From Pelagibacteraceae bacterium (GTDB lineage Bacteria; Pseudomonadota; Alphaproteobacteria; HIMB59): DNA of 64,000 nt. Location of the stretch: assembly GCA_019651435.1 (NCBI GenBank), contig BOYI01000001.1, positions 248,001 to 312,000 of the forward strand. The letters are read 5' to 3'. The notes below the pieces were generated by a model. It worked only from the letters and a program-made list of their open reading frames with translations, was not told the DNA's origin and did not search any database. A program made the position numbers and the translations under genes. Positions 18,748 through 28,907 of this stretch are shown here, one piece after another (the stretch's first letter is position 1; each line of letters opens with the position of its first letter).

Positions 18748-19719
18748 ATGAAGGGTTTTGATGGAAATTTTACAGATCTACCAGATTATATTCTAAAGAT
18801 AACTTATCAGATTTGGGAAGATAAAGATGTGGAGTCAATTCGAAAGTATTATTCCGAAGACATACCTCTTCGAACGCCCGATGGTGTAATTTACGGCTCT
18901 GATACTGTCGTAAAGGCAACCTACGCCACACTCAATGAGTTTCCTGATCGTCAACTATTGGCTGAAGATGTTATCTGGATCGGAAACGATAATGATGAAT
19001 TTCTATCTTCTCATCGGATATTTTCTATTGCGACACATCAAAATGATGGAGTTTATGGTAAGGCGACGGGAAAAAAATTAGGCTATAGAGTTATTGCTGA
19101 CTGTGCATGTAAAAATAATCAAGTCTATGATGAGTGGTTAGTAAGAGATCAAGGGGCTATTGTTCGCCAGTTAGGAATGAACCCCAAAACATATGCTGCT
19201 AATTTGATTGAAATGCAAGGTGGAAAAGCCGAATGCAAGGTCCCGTTTAATCGACAAACTCCTCATAAAGTTTTTTACAATCAAATACCCATCTCTCAAA
19301 AAAATTCAGGAACAGAATACGCAAGTATCCTGTCTTCTATTTTCCAAGGTAATTTTGAGATAATGGACAAAACTTACGATAGAGCCGTGAACCAAGAACA
19401 ACCTGGGGGCTTCAAGGTAGTAGGAATAAATGAAGTAAAAAATTTCTGGATTAATTTAAAAAATACCTTTCCTGATGCTGAGTTTAAAGTTGATCATATT
19501 GCATACTTAGAAGAAAAAAATGAATATAAAAAAGCATCTATCCGATGGTCACTTGAGGGAAAACACTCTGGAAAAGGTTTTTTCTCAGATCCAAGCCAAG
19601 CAAACATTCACATTATGGGCATTAATCATGTAGAGTTTGGCGCAAGAGGAATTAAAAATGAATGGATCCTCTTTGATGAAACTATTATTTGGAAACAAAT
19701 TTTACTCAAAACTGGATGA
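18748..19719 (+). CDS. SnoaL-like two-domain protein
   Basis: 323 residues with two SnoaL/NTF2-like domains (about 8-160 and 185-320). The start MKGFDGNFTDLPDYILKITY and the downstream pattern IWEDKDVESIRKYY are clearly shared with the broken gene at 23474-24432, so the two are paralogues. Features such as YGKATGKKLGYRVIADC are typical of SnoaL-like ester cyclase folds. The reading frame is intact. It lies between the bicupin and the RraA-like gene; its TGA overlaps the next ATG. Confidence 0.78.
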   Translation: MKGFDGNFTDLPDYILKITYQIWEDKDVESIRKYYSEDIPLRTPDGVIYGSDTVVKATYATLNEFPDRQLLAEDVIWIGNDNDEFLSSHRIFSIATHQNDGVYGKATGKKLGYRVIADCACKNNQVYDEWLVRDQGAIVRQLGMNPKTYAANLIEMQGGKAECKVPFNRQTPHKVFYNQIPISQKNSGTEYASILSSIFQGNFEIMDKTYDRAVNQEQPGGFKVVGINEVKNFWINLKNTFPDAEFKVDHIAYLEEKNEYKKASIRWSLEGKHSGKGFFSDPSQANIHIMGINHVEFGARGIKNEWILFDETIIWKQILLKTG

Positions 19720-20426
19720 TGTTGGCTCCATTAACTTCTCTAGAAAAGAAAATTTTTAAACAAATTAAAAATTTTGATACTCCTTCAATATCAAACGCTC
19801 TTGAGCTAATTGATCCAGCTCTGAGATCAAAAGGTCATACCCAAAAAACTATGCACTGTTCAAATCCTTTATTAAAACCAATTGTGGGATTCGCTAAAAC
19901 AGCAGTCATTACTTCTCGAAAAAAGAGGAATACTAACATTATTAAAAACAGAGACAAATACTACGAGTATATGTATGACGGTGATTATCCTAAAATATGT
20001 GTTGTAGAGGATAGGGACAAACACAATACTATTGGTGCGTGGTGGGGTGAGTTGAATGTTTCTATTCATTCTAATTTTGGATTTGTTGGTGCCATTACAA
20101 ACGGTGCAGTAAGAGATTTGCAAACTTTAGATCAAAAATTTCAAATTTTAAGCGGAGAGATTAGAGTAGGGCATGGATATAATCAAATTCATAAAATAAA
20201 GTGTAAAGTTAATATTTTTAATATGGATGTATATCCAGATGATATTATTCATGCAGACCTCCACGGTGCAGTTATCATTAAAAGAGAATACTTAAAAGAA
20301 CTACCAAGTGCTCTAGACAAAATGATAAAAAAAGAGAGAACAATAATAGATTTTATGAAAAAAAATAAAACTTTTTCTAAAAAACAATTTTTAAATAAAT
20401 ATAAAAAATTTTTACAAAAAAAATAA
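19716..20426 (+). CDS. RraA-like protein (HMG/CHA aldolase family)
   Basis: About 236 residues of the RraA / 4-hydroxy-4-methyl-2-oxoglutarate aldolase fold. The signature GAITNGAVRDLQTLD carries the Arg-Asp pair used for oxaloacetate decarboxylase or aldolase activity, and the later ADLHGAVIIKREYLKELP is the conserved C-terminal segment. ATG 19716 (or 19719) overlaps the preceding stop; an in-frame ATG at 19689 would overlap more. In a catabolic island this is more likely a pyruvate-type aldolase or decarboxylase than the RNase E regulator. It lies one base before the MetE-like gene. Confidence 0.82.
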   Translation: MMLAPLTSLEKKIFKQIKNFDTPSISNALELIDPALRSKGHTQKTMHCSNPLLKPIVGFAKTAVITSRKKRNTNIIKNRDKYYEYMYDGDYPKICVVEDRDKHNTIGAWWGELNVSIHSNFGFVGAITNGAVRDLQTLDQKFQILSGEIRVGHGYNQIHKIKCKVNIFNMDVYPDDIIHADLHGAVIIKREYLKELPSALDKMIKKERTIIDFMKKNKTFSKKQFLNKYKKFLQKK

Positions 20427-20427
20427 C

Positions 20428-21557
20428 TTGAACTCAAAAATACTCACAACTCATGTCGGCAGTTTACCAAGATCAAAAGAATTATCAGAAATTATTTTTT
20501 CTAAGGACAAAAAAGAATTATTCGATGAAAAAAAATTTGAATCTTTAATAAAAAAAAATGTTGATGAAGTTGTAAGAAGACAAATAGACCTAGGAATTGA
20601 CATTATCAGTGACGGTGAGATGAGCAAAATTAGTTATGCTACCTACATTAAAGAGAGAGTCTCAGGTTTTTCTGGGGAGAGTGAAAGAAGAGCCCCTGCA
20701 GACCTTGATGAATTCCCAGAATATAAAAATAAGATTGCAAAAAGTGGAGGCACACCAATTTATACTCGACCATGTTGTACGGGTGAACTCAAAATTTTCA
20801 ATGAAAATTTGCTAATACAGGATATTGATAATCTTTTAAATTCTATTGCGACGCATCAACATGAATTAGCTTTTATGAACGCCGCATCACCTGGGGTTAT
20901 AAATGTTTTTATGCCAAATAAATTTTATAAAGATGATGATGAATATTTGAATAAATTATCTGAAATAATGTCTAAGGAGTATGAGTTAATAACCAATCGG
21001 GGCCTTCAATTACAAATCGATTGTCCAGATTTAGCTTTGGCTAGACACATGAACTACAAACATTTATCAGAAAAAGAATTTATATACAGGGCTGAAAAAC
21101 AAGTTGAGGCACTCAATAATTCTCTCAAAAATGTATCTGCTAAAAATATTAGAATGCACATTTGTTGGGGCAATTATGAAGGCCCACATACGTATGACAT
21201 AGCTTTAGAAAAAATTATGCCTGTAATTTTTAAAAGCAAATGTAAAATATCTTCTCATTGAGTCCTCTAATCCTAGGCATGCTCATGAGTGGAAACTTTT
21301 GAAAATATCAAACTCCCTAAAGACAAAGTAATTGTTCCTGGCGTAATTGACTCAACCTCTAATTTTGTAGAACATCCTGAAGTTGTAGCTGATAGACTTA
21401 TTCAATTTTCAAAAGTAGTTCCAAAGATCAACTTATTGCAGGAGCAGACTGTGGATTTAGCACTTTTGCAGGTTTTGGCAAAGTTGATGAAAAAATTGTT
21501 TATGCAAAATTAAAATCATTAGTTGATGGTGCAAAATTAGCTTCAAAAATTATTTGA
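20428..21557 (+). CDS. MetE C-terminal-type (cobalamin-independent) methyltransferase (two frameshifts)
   Basis: Zinc methyltransferase barrel of about 376 residues, equal to the catalytic half of MetE, with no N-terminal half. It starts at TTG 20428 with ILTTHVGSLPRSKEL. Zinc ligands are expected in RMHICWGNYEGPH (His, Cys) and GADCGFSTFAGFG (Cys); VPGVIDSTSNFVEHPE is also diagnostic. The frame breaks near 21245 and again near 21440. Such core-MetE proteins in catabolic clusters may transfer methyl groups from or to a growth substrate rather than make methionine; here the operon partners are RraA, SnoaL-like and bicupin genes. Confidence 0.85.
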
Positions 21558-22260
21558 TTTTTTTAACCAACTTATAATTGCTTTATTAAACCTTTCAGAT
21601 TGTTCAAACATTACAAAATGACTTGAATATGGTATGAAAGAAAGATCAGAATTTTTAATTTTATTTTTTAATTCTATATTCATCTCTCTAGATGACATTT
21701 TATCTTGAGAGCCTGAGATGATCAGAGTTTTCATATTTAATTTTTGAAGTTTTCTTAATAAATTTGGTCTTTCAATTATTGCATTTGTTTGGCTTTTAAA
21801 ACTTGCATAACCGAGATTTTCGGCCATTAAATTCATTATCTTAGTATATCGTTTGTTGTTCTTATTTTTTTTAAAAAATATGAATTTAAGCTATTGATGC
21901 TTAATTTTTCTATATAATTGTTTTTGTTAAATTCATTTAGTGATTTTGTTAATAAAGTTTTTCTACTTTTTGATACAGATCTTCCATTACTACCTATTAG
22001 AATTAATTTTTGAACTTTTTTTGGATAGTATATTGCCAAGTTTAAAGCTACAAAACCTCCCATTGAAAATCCAACTACTATGAATTTTTCTGGTAAAAGT
22101 TTGAGTGTATGCTGAGTAAATTCTTTGATCTTTTTTCCCAGTTTTAGTTCTGGTATAATTACATTGTATTTTTATTCTCAAGTTTAGTTTTAAGGCTTTT
22201 CCAAATCGTGCCATCGCACATGTACCCTGGAATTAAAACTATTGTTTCAAGGTTGATTAT
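21543..22260 (-). CDS. Alpha/beta hydrolase (frameshifted)
   Basis: Serine hydrolase of about 238 residues. The oxyanion region reads IVLIPGYMCDGTIW, the nucleophile elbow is VVGFSMGGFVAL, the acid is in ISGSQDKM, and the histidine in YSSHFVMFEQ. Frames break near 21840 and 22150. No clear ATG is visible at the N-terminus; the frame opens right at the stop of the upstream SnoaL-like gene at 22257, so the start is uncertain. It overlaps the convergent MetE-like gene by 15 bases. It could hydrolyse an ester or lactone intermediate. Confidence 0.75.
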
Positions 22261-23252
22261 CTATGTATTAGAAATAGTTTTATTTCTCTCAAAAGATCAA
22301 TTCCCAAAATTTTTAAAAATGGAGATGATCGATAAATATCCAATTTTAAAGCAATTTTATCTCCATCTCTTCTGTATAAATCAACAACTCTCATTTCTGA
22401 TTCAATATCACTTTTGCTTGCAAGCCCTAGGTATCCACCAGTAGATTTCATAATTAAATTAGGCCAGCCAAACCATCCTCCCAAATCATCTTCTGCACTA
22501 CTTAAAATATGCCCTCCAAATTTAATAAATTCTAATCCATCTTAAAAGGTTTTGTATGACCCTTGATGTAGCCATCAATAGTATAAGAGGCCCCAATACC
22601 ACCAGGTCCCCACCAAATCATGTCCTCATTCCAGTCAAGTTTTAGATCTTTTTTATGAGATTTCATTTTTGATTTTTTTTCCAATCGATCTCGCATTCTA
22701 TGAATTAAATTTAGTGTTTTGACACCCTCACTCTCATTTGTTTTCTCAAATTTTTAAAACCCTTTTGTGATTCATTGGCCCTGAGTCACACATACAAGCC
22801 CAGTGGACCGGAATCCCGAAAGCCCTAATTGTGTGAAGTTGAAAATATCGAAAAATGCCCCTTCAGTAATTTTATTTTTTTTAACTTTATAGAATTCAGC
22901 AAATCTTAAGAGCGCAGGTTTATGATTTGATTTAATCCAAAAAAAATTGTTTTTAAAAAATTTCCCTAAAAAGTGACCCATAGATAAAACCCCAAACATC
23001 ATTATTTTTTTAGAGAATTTTTTCCCTGCATAAAAGATATCTAGTTTTCTTGTGTGGGTAAAAAGATTTTTAATTGGGCCCCAAAGTTTTTTTGTTTTTT
23101 CAACACCGATAATTCATTGAATGGATGTGTGCATCGCATATAAAAATTTTTTTGATACATATTTTGAATTATTTTTAAATCTTTGGTTTTACTTTTTTCC
23201 AATTCTTTTAAAAATTTAAAACAATTTTTTTTTCATTTTGAAATTTTTTCAT
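22257..23252 (-). pseudogene. SnoaL-like two-domain protein (many frameshifts)
   Basis: Minus-strand fragments rebuild a protein of about 330 residues related to the one at 16653-17687. The N-terminal half has KPALLRFAEFYKVK followed by the ITEGAFF and TQGPM segments; the C-terminal half has LDWNEDMIWWGPGGIGASYT, GGYLGLASKSDIESEMRVVD and LGIDLLREIKLFLIHR. The WWGPGGIG segment parallels MWYGPCGVG of 16653-17687. At least six indels, with inserted G and A runs, interrupt it. The conserved segments suggest a real gene with poor base calling, but loss of function cannot be ruled out. The alpha/beta hydrolase follows it directly. Confidence 0.65.
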
Positions 23253-23473
23253 AATTAATCAATTACATTAAATAATTTATATATTTAAGTTCAAATAATT
23301 TTTTTTTATTTAAACCCTGGCTAAGAAAATTAAAAATCTATCAACTTTTGGGGGCCAAAAAAATTCAAGACAAACATATGCCAAAAAAATTTTATATTTC
23401 TCTTAAATCATATGGTGGTGGTGGATCAGCAACAAATTAAAACCCCAAAACCTAATAAATTAAAACCCAGAAT

Positions 23474-24432
23474 ATGGAGGGTTTTGAAAGAAAATGCAAC
23501 ATCATTGACATATTGTTAAAATAACTTTTACAATTTGGGAAAAGAAAAAAAATTGGGTTTTATATATGACCACTTAGCCATGACTGTATTTTGGGGTAAA
23601 TAGGGCTTCAACACGGTTCAGAAAAAAAAAGTTCGAAGTCCAACTAATAACATTTCCGGAAAAAGATTTTTTGCAGAAGGGTAATATGGGCAGGTGACCA
23701 TAAAGTTGGTTACCACACATCCATAAAATCATAACGGGGAATACTGGTTACAGTAAATTTTCACCCCACTGGAAATAAAGTTGATTATTTTTTTATTGCT
23801 AAATTGGGGCCAAAAATAATGAAATTTTTTTTGAAAAAGTAGTTTAGATACAGCAGGATTGATTAAACAATTGGTTTAAACATTGATGATATTGCAAGAC
23901 AAGTTTCTAAAGAAATCAAAAGGGTGTGATTTTAAACGATTACCGATAAAAAAAAAAAATTTAATCAAAAATAAAAAAAAAATTTAAAAATTATAAAATT
24001 CCTGATTTGAGTCAAAATTCAATGTAAGAAATTTTTTGCATTCATCCTTTGATCAAATATGGAATAGAAGAAATTTTTTCTTTGATACAAGAAATTTACT
24101 CTACAAATGTTGATTTTGAAGGCTCTACAATGCGAAAATTCAAAGGTGCTCACAAATTAAAAGACTTCATTATTTCTTTGATAGCATGTTTCCCTGACTT
24201 GGCGCTAAATATTGAAGACTTATACTGGATGGGAAATCAAAAGATGGATACCTAGTTTCAATTCGTTGGGCTGCTATCGGAACCCATAAAGGGAATGGTA
24301 TGTATGGCCAACCTACAAACAAAAAATGCCAACTGTGGGGTATCACTCAATGGGAAGTTAAAAAAAAATCAAATTATTAAAAAGTGGACAGGCTTTAATG
24401 AGTTTGCTATCCATGTTCAACTCGTAAGATAA
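23474..24432 (+). pseudogene. SnoaL-like two-domain protein, paralogue (many frameshifts)
   Basis: Starting at ATG 23474, pieces in all three frames give MEGFERKCN, LLKITFTIWEKKKIGFIYDHY, then RFFAEGNIWAGDHKVGYHTS, GLIKQLGLNIDDIARQVSKE, and at the end AAIGTHKGNGMYGQPTNKK and WTGFNEFAIHVQLVR. The beginning aligns with the intact gene at 18748 (MKGF, ILKIT, IWE.K). Long A, T and G runs mark the damaged places. The 220 bases upstream, between this gene and the divergent one ending at 23252, are AT-rich and show no other gene. Confidence 0.6.
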
Positions 24433-24437
24433 AATAA

Positions 24438-24861
24438 ATGAACACAGACTATAATAAAAAATTGCTGGAAAATATGTATGAGGCTTTAAATTCTCAAGAT
24501 TTAGAAGCTCAACATCAATATTGGACGATGATATGGTATGGCATGGCCCACCTGGTTTTGGTGATATTCATGGTATAGAAAACTTTAAATATAAAGTTCT
24601 GTCACCTTTTTATCAGGCGTTTCCCGATTACCATGTGAAAAATGATATTGTTGTTGCTGAGGATAATTGGATTAGCGCCACAGGATTTTTAACGGGCACT
24701 CATAAAAGGGGCTTATCTTGGGGTCGAACCGACTGGCGTAGCTATAAAAATGCAATTTTCAGATTTTTGGTCAATAAAAAAATGGAAAGTTTCTAGACAA
24801 TTATGTCATGGTCGATAATCATGGGGTCTTTGAACAAATGGGTCTAAAATTTAAATCATAG
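24438..24861 (+). CDS. SnoaL-like single-domain protein (frameshifted)
   Basis: About 141 residues, one SnoaL-like cone. MNTDYNKKLLENMYEALNSQ is followed by HQYWDDDMVWHGPPGFGDI, YQAFPDYHVKNDIVVAEDNW and THKGAYLGVEPTG. The F-PDYH segment and the MxWHGPxG pattern are typical of the predicted ester cyclase group. One G seems missing at about 24523, and further indels lie near 24710 and 24795. It starts five bases after the two-domain paralogue, so it is in the same transcript, and precedes the binding-protein gene by 130 bases. Confidence 0.72.
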
Positions 24862-24992
24862 TTACTTTTTGTCACAAGATAAAATAAATATCATTTCAAT
24901 ATAAAAAAATTCTTCTCTTAAATTTTTTAAAAATTTAATATACCTTCAATCTTAATTTGTGATAATTTTTACAAAAGAATAAAAGGGGAAAT

Positions 24993-26267
24993 ATGAAAAA
25001 AATTTTCATAGCATTTATACTATCTTTGTTTTCTAGTACCGTTTTTGCTGGAAGCCACTCTCCTTGCGGAGTGAAAGATGGTTCAATTAGCATTCTAGCT
25101 AATGAATTTACTACTTATAGAATATTTATGGATGAAGTGAAAAGTTGCGCTGGTTCTGATGTTGAATTTAATGTCACTCATACTGTTGACCATAATAAAC
25201 TTCAAGTTGCTGCTTTATCAGCAAATCCATCAGAATTTTCTGCAAAACTTGTGACTAACGGTTCAATCACACCATTAATGAATGATGGCTTACTTCGACC
25301 TCTAGATGACTTAGTGGCTAAATATGGTTCAAATCTTAATGATAATCAAAAAATAACCATTGATGGTAAAATATATGCAGTTGCATTTATGGCTAACGCT
25401 CAGCATCTTTGGTATAGAGAAGTATTCTAAATGAGTTGAATATTGAAGTACCTTCAACTTATGAAGAAGTTATCGCTGCTGCAGAAAAGATTAAAGCATC
25501 AGGCATGATGGAAAACCCTTATGCAGGTGCCTTTAAATCTGGTTGGAACTTAGGACAAGAGTTTGTAAACATGTACCTTGGTCATGGTGGTGAATTCTTT
25601 AAATCAGGAACGGCTCAACCAAATGTTAATAATGCAAAAGGCATTGCAGCTTTAGAGACTATTAAAAAATTAACTGAATTAAGTAATCCTGACTTTTTAA
25701 CTCAAGATACAAATGCAGTGAAAGAAGAATGGGAATCTGGGAACGTTGCTTTAATGCACGTTTGGAATTCAGCTGCTGCTTCCTTGCTTGATGATGAAGG
25801 CGACCAATCTATTAAAGAAGATACAAGGCTAGCTCCTTCACCAACTGTTGGTGGTGGAAGTAAACCAGCAACGACACTTTGGTGGGATGGCATAGGTATC
25901 GCAACTAATACCTCAGATGCTAATGCCGAAGCTTCGTTTAGAGCACTAGTGGGAGCCGCTCAATCTAGCGATTTAGCAAACAATAACCTAATGCTACTGT
26001 ATAGGCTTATTAAAGGATATGAACCTGGCGATACTGCAGGACCAGTAGTTGATGCCGCTAATAGAGGAACTTCGCCATACCCAAGTTTTCCTCCATATGA
26101 GCCTTATGCATGGAGCATTAAGCACAGAGCTTGTGGAATTCTTACAAGGAAAAGAGTCTGCAGAAAAAGCGTTGGCCGATGTTGAAGATGCTTACGTAGC
26201 AAAAGCGACTGAAGAAGGTTTTTATAATCCTTCGTTAAAATCTATTTTAGAGAGTGGATCTATTTAA
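24993..26267 (+). CDS. ABC transporter substrate-binding protein, family 1 (frameshifted)
   Basis: Periplasmic receptor of about 424 residues. The signal peptide MKKIFIAFILSLFSSTVFA is followed by the mature GSHSPCGVKDGSISILANEF. Features of family 1 sugar receptors include LRPLDDLVAKYG, IDGKIYAVAFMANAQHLWY and NVALMHVWNSAAASL. The frame breaks near 25430 and near 26100. GGGGAAAT precedes the ATG. Two permease genes follow; an ATPase is not adjacent, and the gene at 14216-15298 is the likely partner. The ligand is unknown but is presumably the substrate of the surrounding SnoaL/HisD/SDR island. Confidence 0.85.
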
Positions 26268-26277
26268 TCCACTCTCT
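26249..26277 (+). terminator. Hairpin overlapping the receptor stop codon
   Basis: A perfect 11-bp stem, AGAGAGTGGAT (26249-26259) with ATCCACTCTCT (26267-26277), has a 7-base loop that contains the TAA stop. It sits between receptor and permease genes, exactly as the hairpin at 7626-7651 does in the first transporter, and probably sets the receptor-to-permease ratio. Confidence 0.7.
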
Positions 26278-26288
26278 AAAACTCTTTC

Positions 26289-27305
26289 ATGCCTCATAGA
26301 ACATTTTTTTGGTTTATTTTCCCTACTGCTTTGGCAATGGTTTTGTTTATTGGCATGCCTATTGTCTCCAGTTTTTTCAATCCCTTCATATTGAGACTGA
26401 ACAGGTTCTTGTTGAGGTAGAAAATTGTGATCCTTTTGGTTGTAAAAAAAATTAGAGTTGATGTAGAGGCTTCTAAAAGTTAGAAGAGGAAAATCCTTCG
26501 GAAGATTTAATGGTTTCAATACATATTTAGATAGAAATCATTTGGCGTTTAATGAAATTAGTGATGCATGGAATAATTCTTCAAATTTTCAGAATTTAAA
26601 GATGTTGTTCTCAATTTACCTTTTATAAAGCTTTATTGTTTACTTTATCCTTCTGTTTCGTGGTCACCCCGCCCGTAATAATATTAGGATTTATCGTTGC
26701 TTTAAGTATGAATACATTGGCAAAAAGTATTAAAACATTTGCCATATTCGGCGCCATATTACCGATGATTGTGACACCACTAATCGGATCTCTTGTTTTA
26801 TTTTGGATGATTGACTCCCAAGGTATAATTGGAGCAACAATTCAAATATTATTTAATGATCCAAACCTATCTTTAAAAGCCTCAAGCACTTTAACATGGA
26901 TTACATTATTTACTTATGGCGTATGGCATACAACTCCATTGCTTTTATAGTTTTTATGCAGCTTTACAGACCGTCCTCAAGACCCTTTAGAAGCAGCCAT
27001 TATTGATGGCGCTTCAAGATTTCAACGTGTTCGACATATAGTAATTCCTCACCTTTATCCTGTTGCAACATTTATCATTCTCATTAGTTTGATGGACAAC
27101 TTTAGAGTATTTGAACCAATCATCGGTTTTCTGCAGAGGGCGTTGCTCAATCTCTTTCATGGATGATTTATCAAGATTTAAGAAATGAGAATAAAATGCT
27201 TTTGGGTCAGCTGGAGCAACTTCAATGTTAACAATTATAGGCATTGCTATTTTGTTAACACCTGTATTAATTAGGACATGGAAAGAGTTCAAAACACAAA
27301 GGTAG
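26289..27305 (+). CDS. ABC transporter permease, MalF-type (frameshifted)
   Basis: The first membrane subunit of the second importer, about 335 residues. MPHRTFFWFIFPTALAMVLF begins the protein, and the central helices (residues about 120-220) are intact at 26636-26950. The EAA loop is PLEAAIIDGASRFQRVRHIV. Several indels disrupt 26400-26640, 26945 and 27130-27215. The first periplasmic loop is the worst-read part, and its residues should not be trusted. It ends seven bases before the second permease. Confidence 0.8.
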
Positions 27306-27312
27306 CTAAAAT

Positions 27313-28187
27313 ATGAATTCAAGAGTGAATAAATATTCAAAGCAGTTGATAATTGTCAATGCCATCTTTCTATCTATTTGGCTGATTATATCTGTTTTCC
27401 TTTTATGTGGACTCTTTGGGGTTCTTTTAAGGATTAAAGCTGATTTCTTTTCAAGAGCGGAATGGACGTATGCTCTAAATGGTTTCAACACTTTATTAGA
27501 AACAGGTGCCACCACAACTATCAAAGCTTATGTCGAGTCCTGGAAAAGGGGAATTTTGGGGGAAAAAACTCAATATTATTTTTAATTTATGTTTCAGTTG
27601 TTACTTCCCCTTTTATTTCGGAACCTTGGGGTTATTATCCAGATCAAAATTTAAATACACATTTTACATCTTGATAGCAGCTTTAATTTTTAGAGCAATG
27701 CCTCATATAACTCTGGTATCAGGTTATTTATTCCCCTTTTTCCAATTAAATATATGGGGAATATTGCCAACAACTATCATTGTTCTGGTAGCTATTAACC
27801 AACCTTTCACTCTCTGGTTACTTTATTCATTCTTCAAAACAGTGCCAAAAGAATTGATAAAAGGGCTTTTAATTTAGAGGTTGCCCCCAATTTTCCTTTT
27901 TTAAAATTTATTATTATGCCAATAAGTGGCCTGGAGTAGTAACAGCAGGTTTATTTAGCATGATGTTAGCTTATAATGACTTTACTGTTACAGCTTTACT
28001 TTTAAATCAACAAAACTATACCATGGTGCCAAAAATCAATGCTTTTCTTGGCACTATTGAACATGGAGGAAATTATATGTGGGCAGTTTCTAGTGTAGTT
28101 TCTGCAACAGCTCCTCTATTCATGATAATCTGGTTTTTTCAACGACAACTTATAAGTGGTCTGACAGCTGGAGCAGTAAAAGGCTAG
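27313..28187 (+). CDS. ABC transporter permease, MalG-type (frameshifted)
   Basis: The second membrane subunit, about 291 residues. The N-terminal helix is QLIIVNAIFLSIWLIISVFL, the central part is read in another frame (GYLFPFFQLNIWGILPTTII), and the C-terminal part is MMLAYNDFTVTALLLNQQNY through SGLTAGAVKG, a typical MalG-type ending. The EAA loop is partly visible as VPKELI...EVAPNF. Breaks lie near 27530-27560, 27870 and 27920. The genes for the second importer stop here; the HAD-like gene follows after 60 bases. Confidence 0.8.
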
Positions 28188-28247
28188 GAATTTATTTAAG
28201 ATCTTACGTATGTATGCAAAAGATATACATTTTTCATTTCATATAGG

Positions 28248-28907
28248 ATGATCAAAGCAATCCTTTTTGGTTCAATCGGAACAATTATCGAAACTTCTGA
28301 AATCCAGAGGGCTTCTTTTAATCAGGCTTTTTTAGAGAAGGGACTAGATTGGTATTGGAGTAAAGAAACTTATAAAAAGTTAATTAAAAAATCTGGAGGG
28401 TCAAAAAGAATAAAAGACTTTGCAAAAAAAAATCAAGTTAATATTGACTCAAATTTATTGAGAGAGAAAAAAACAGAAATTTTTAATAAAAAATTGAAAA
28501 CTGAAAAAATACCACCCCGAGAAGGAGTAATAGAAATTATTGAATATGCCAAGTCTCACAATGTAAAAATTGGTCTGGCGTCTACAACCTCTACTGATAA
28601 TATCAACGCGCTTTTTACTACTGTAAGTAATGTAATTTACAAAAATGACTTCGACTTCATTGGTAGCAGGACAGTGGTTGATAAACCAAAGCCTGAACCA
28701 GATATTTATTTTAAAGCTATTCGAAGTTTGGGTATAAACTCAAAAGAATGTGTGGCAATTGAAGACTCTTATGAAAGTGCGTTGTCAGCTTATAAAACAA
28801 ACATCAAATGTATTGCATTTCCAGGCGCATATCATATGGATGACGATTTTAAAATATGCCAAAAAAAACTCAACAAACTTGATATTTCTATTTTTGATAT
28901 AAGTTAA
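28248..28907 (+). CDS. HAD-fold protein, CbbY/beta-phosphoglucomutase-like, without motif I aspartates
   Basis: 219 residues with the cap and core of a HAD subclass IA protein. LASTTS is motif II, KPKPEPDIYFKAI the lysine motif, and AIEDSYESA motif IV. Motif I, normally FDxDGTL, reads ILFGSIGTIIE, so both catalytic aspartates are absent. The gene is intact, so this is not a frameshift effect. From memory, similar CbbY-like proteins starting FGSIGT occur in other marine alphaproteobacteria. It may be a non-catalytic or altered-function member. It closes the second transporter operon. Confidence 0.8.
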   Translation: MIKAILFGSIGTIIETSEIQRASFNQAFLEKGLDWYWSKETYKKLIKKSGGSKRIKDFAKKNQVNIDSNLLREKKTEIFNKKLKTEKIPPREGVIEIIEYAKSHNVKIGLASTTSTDNINALFTTVSNVIYKNDFDFIGSRTVVDKPKPEPDIYFKAIRSLGINSKECVAIEDSYESALSAYKTNIKCIAFPGAYHMDDDFKICQKKLNKLDISIFDIS

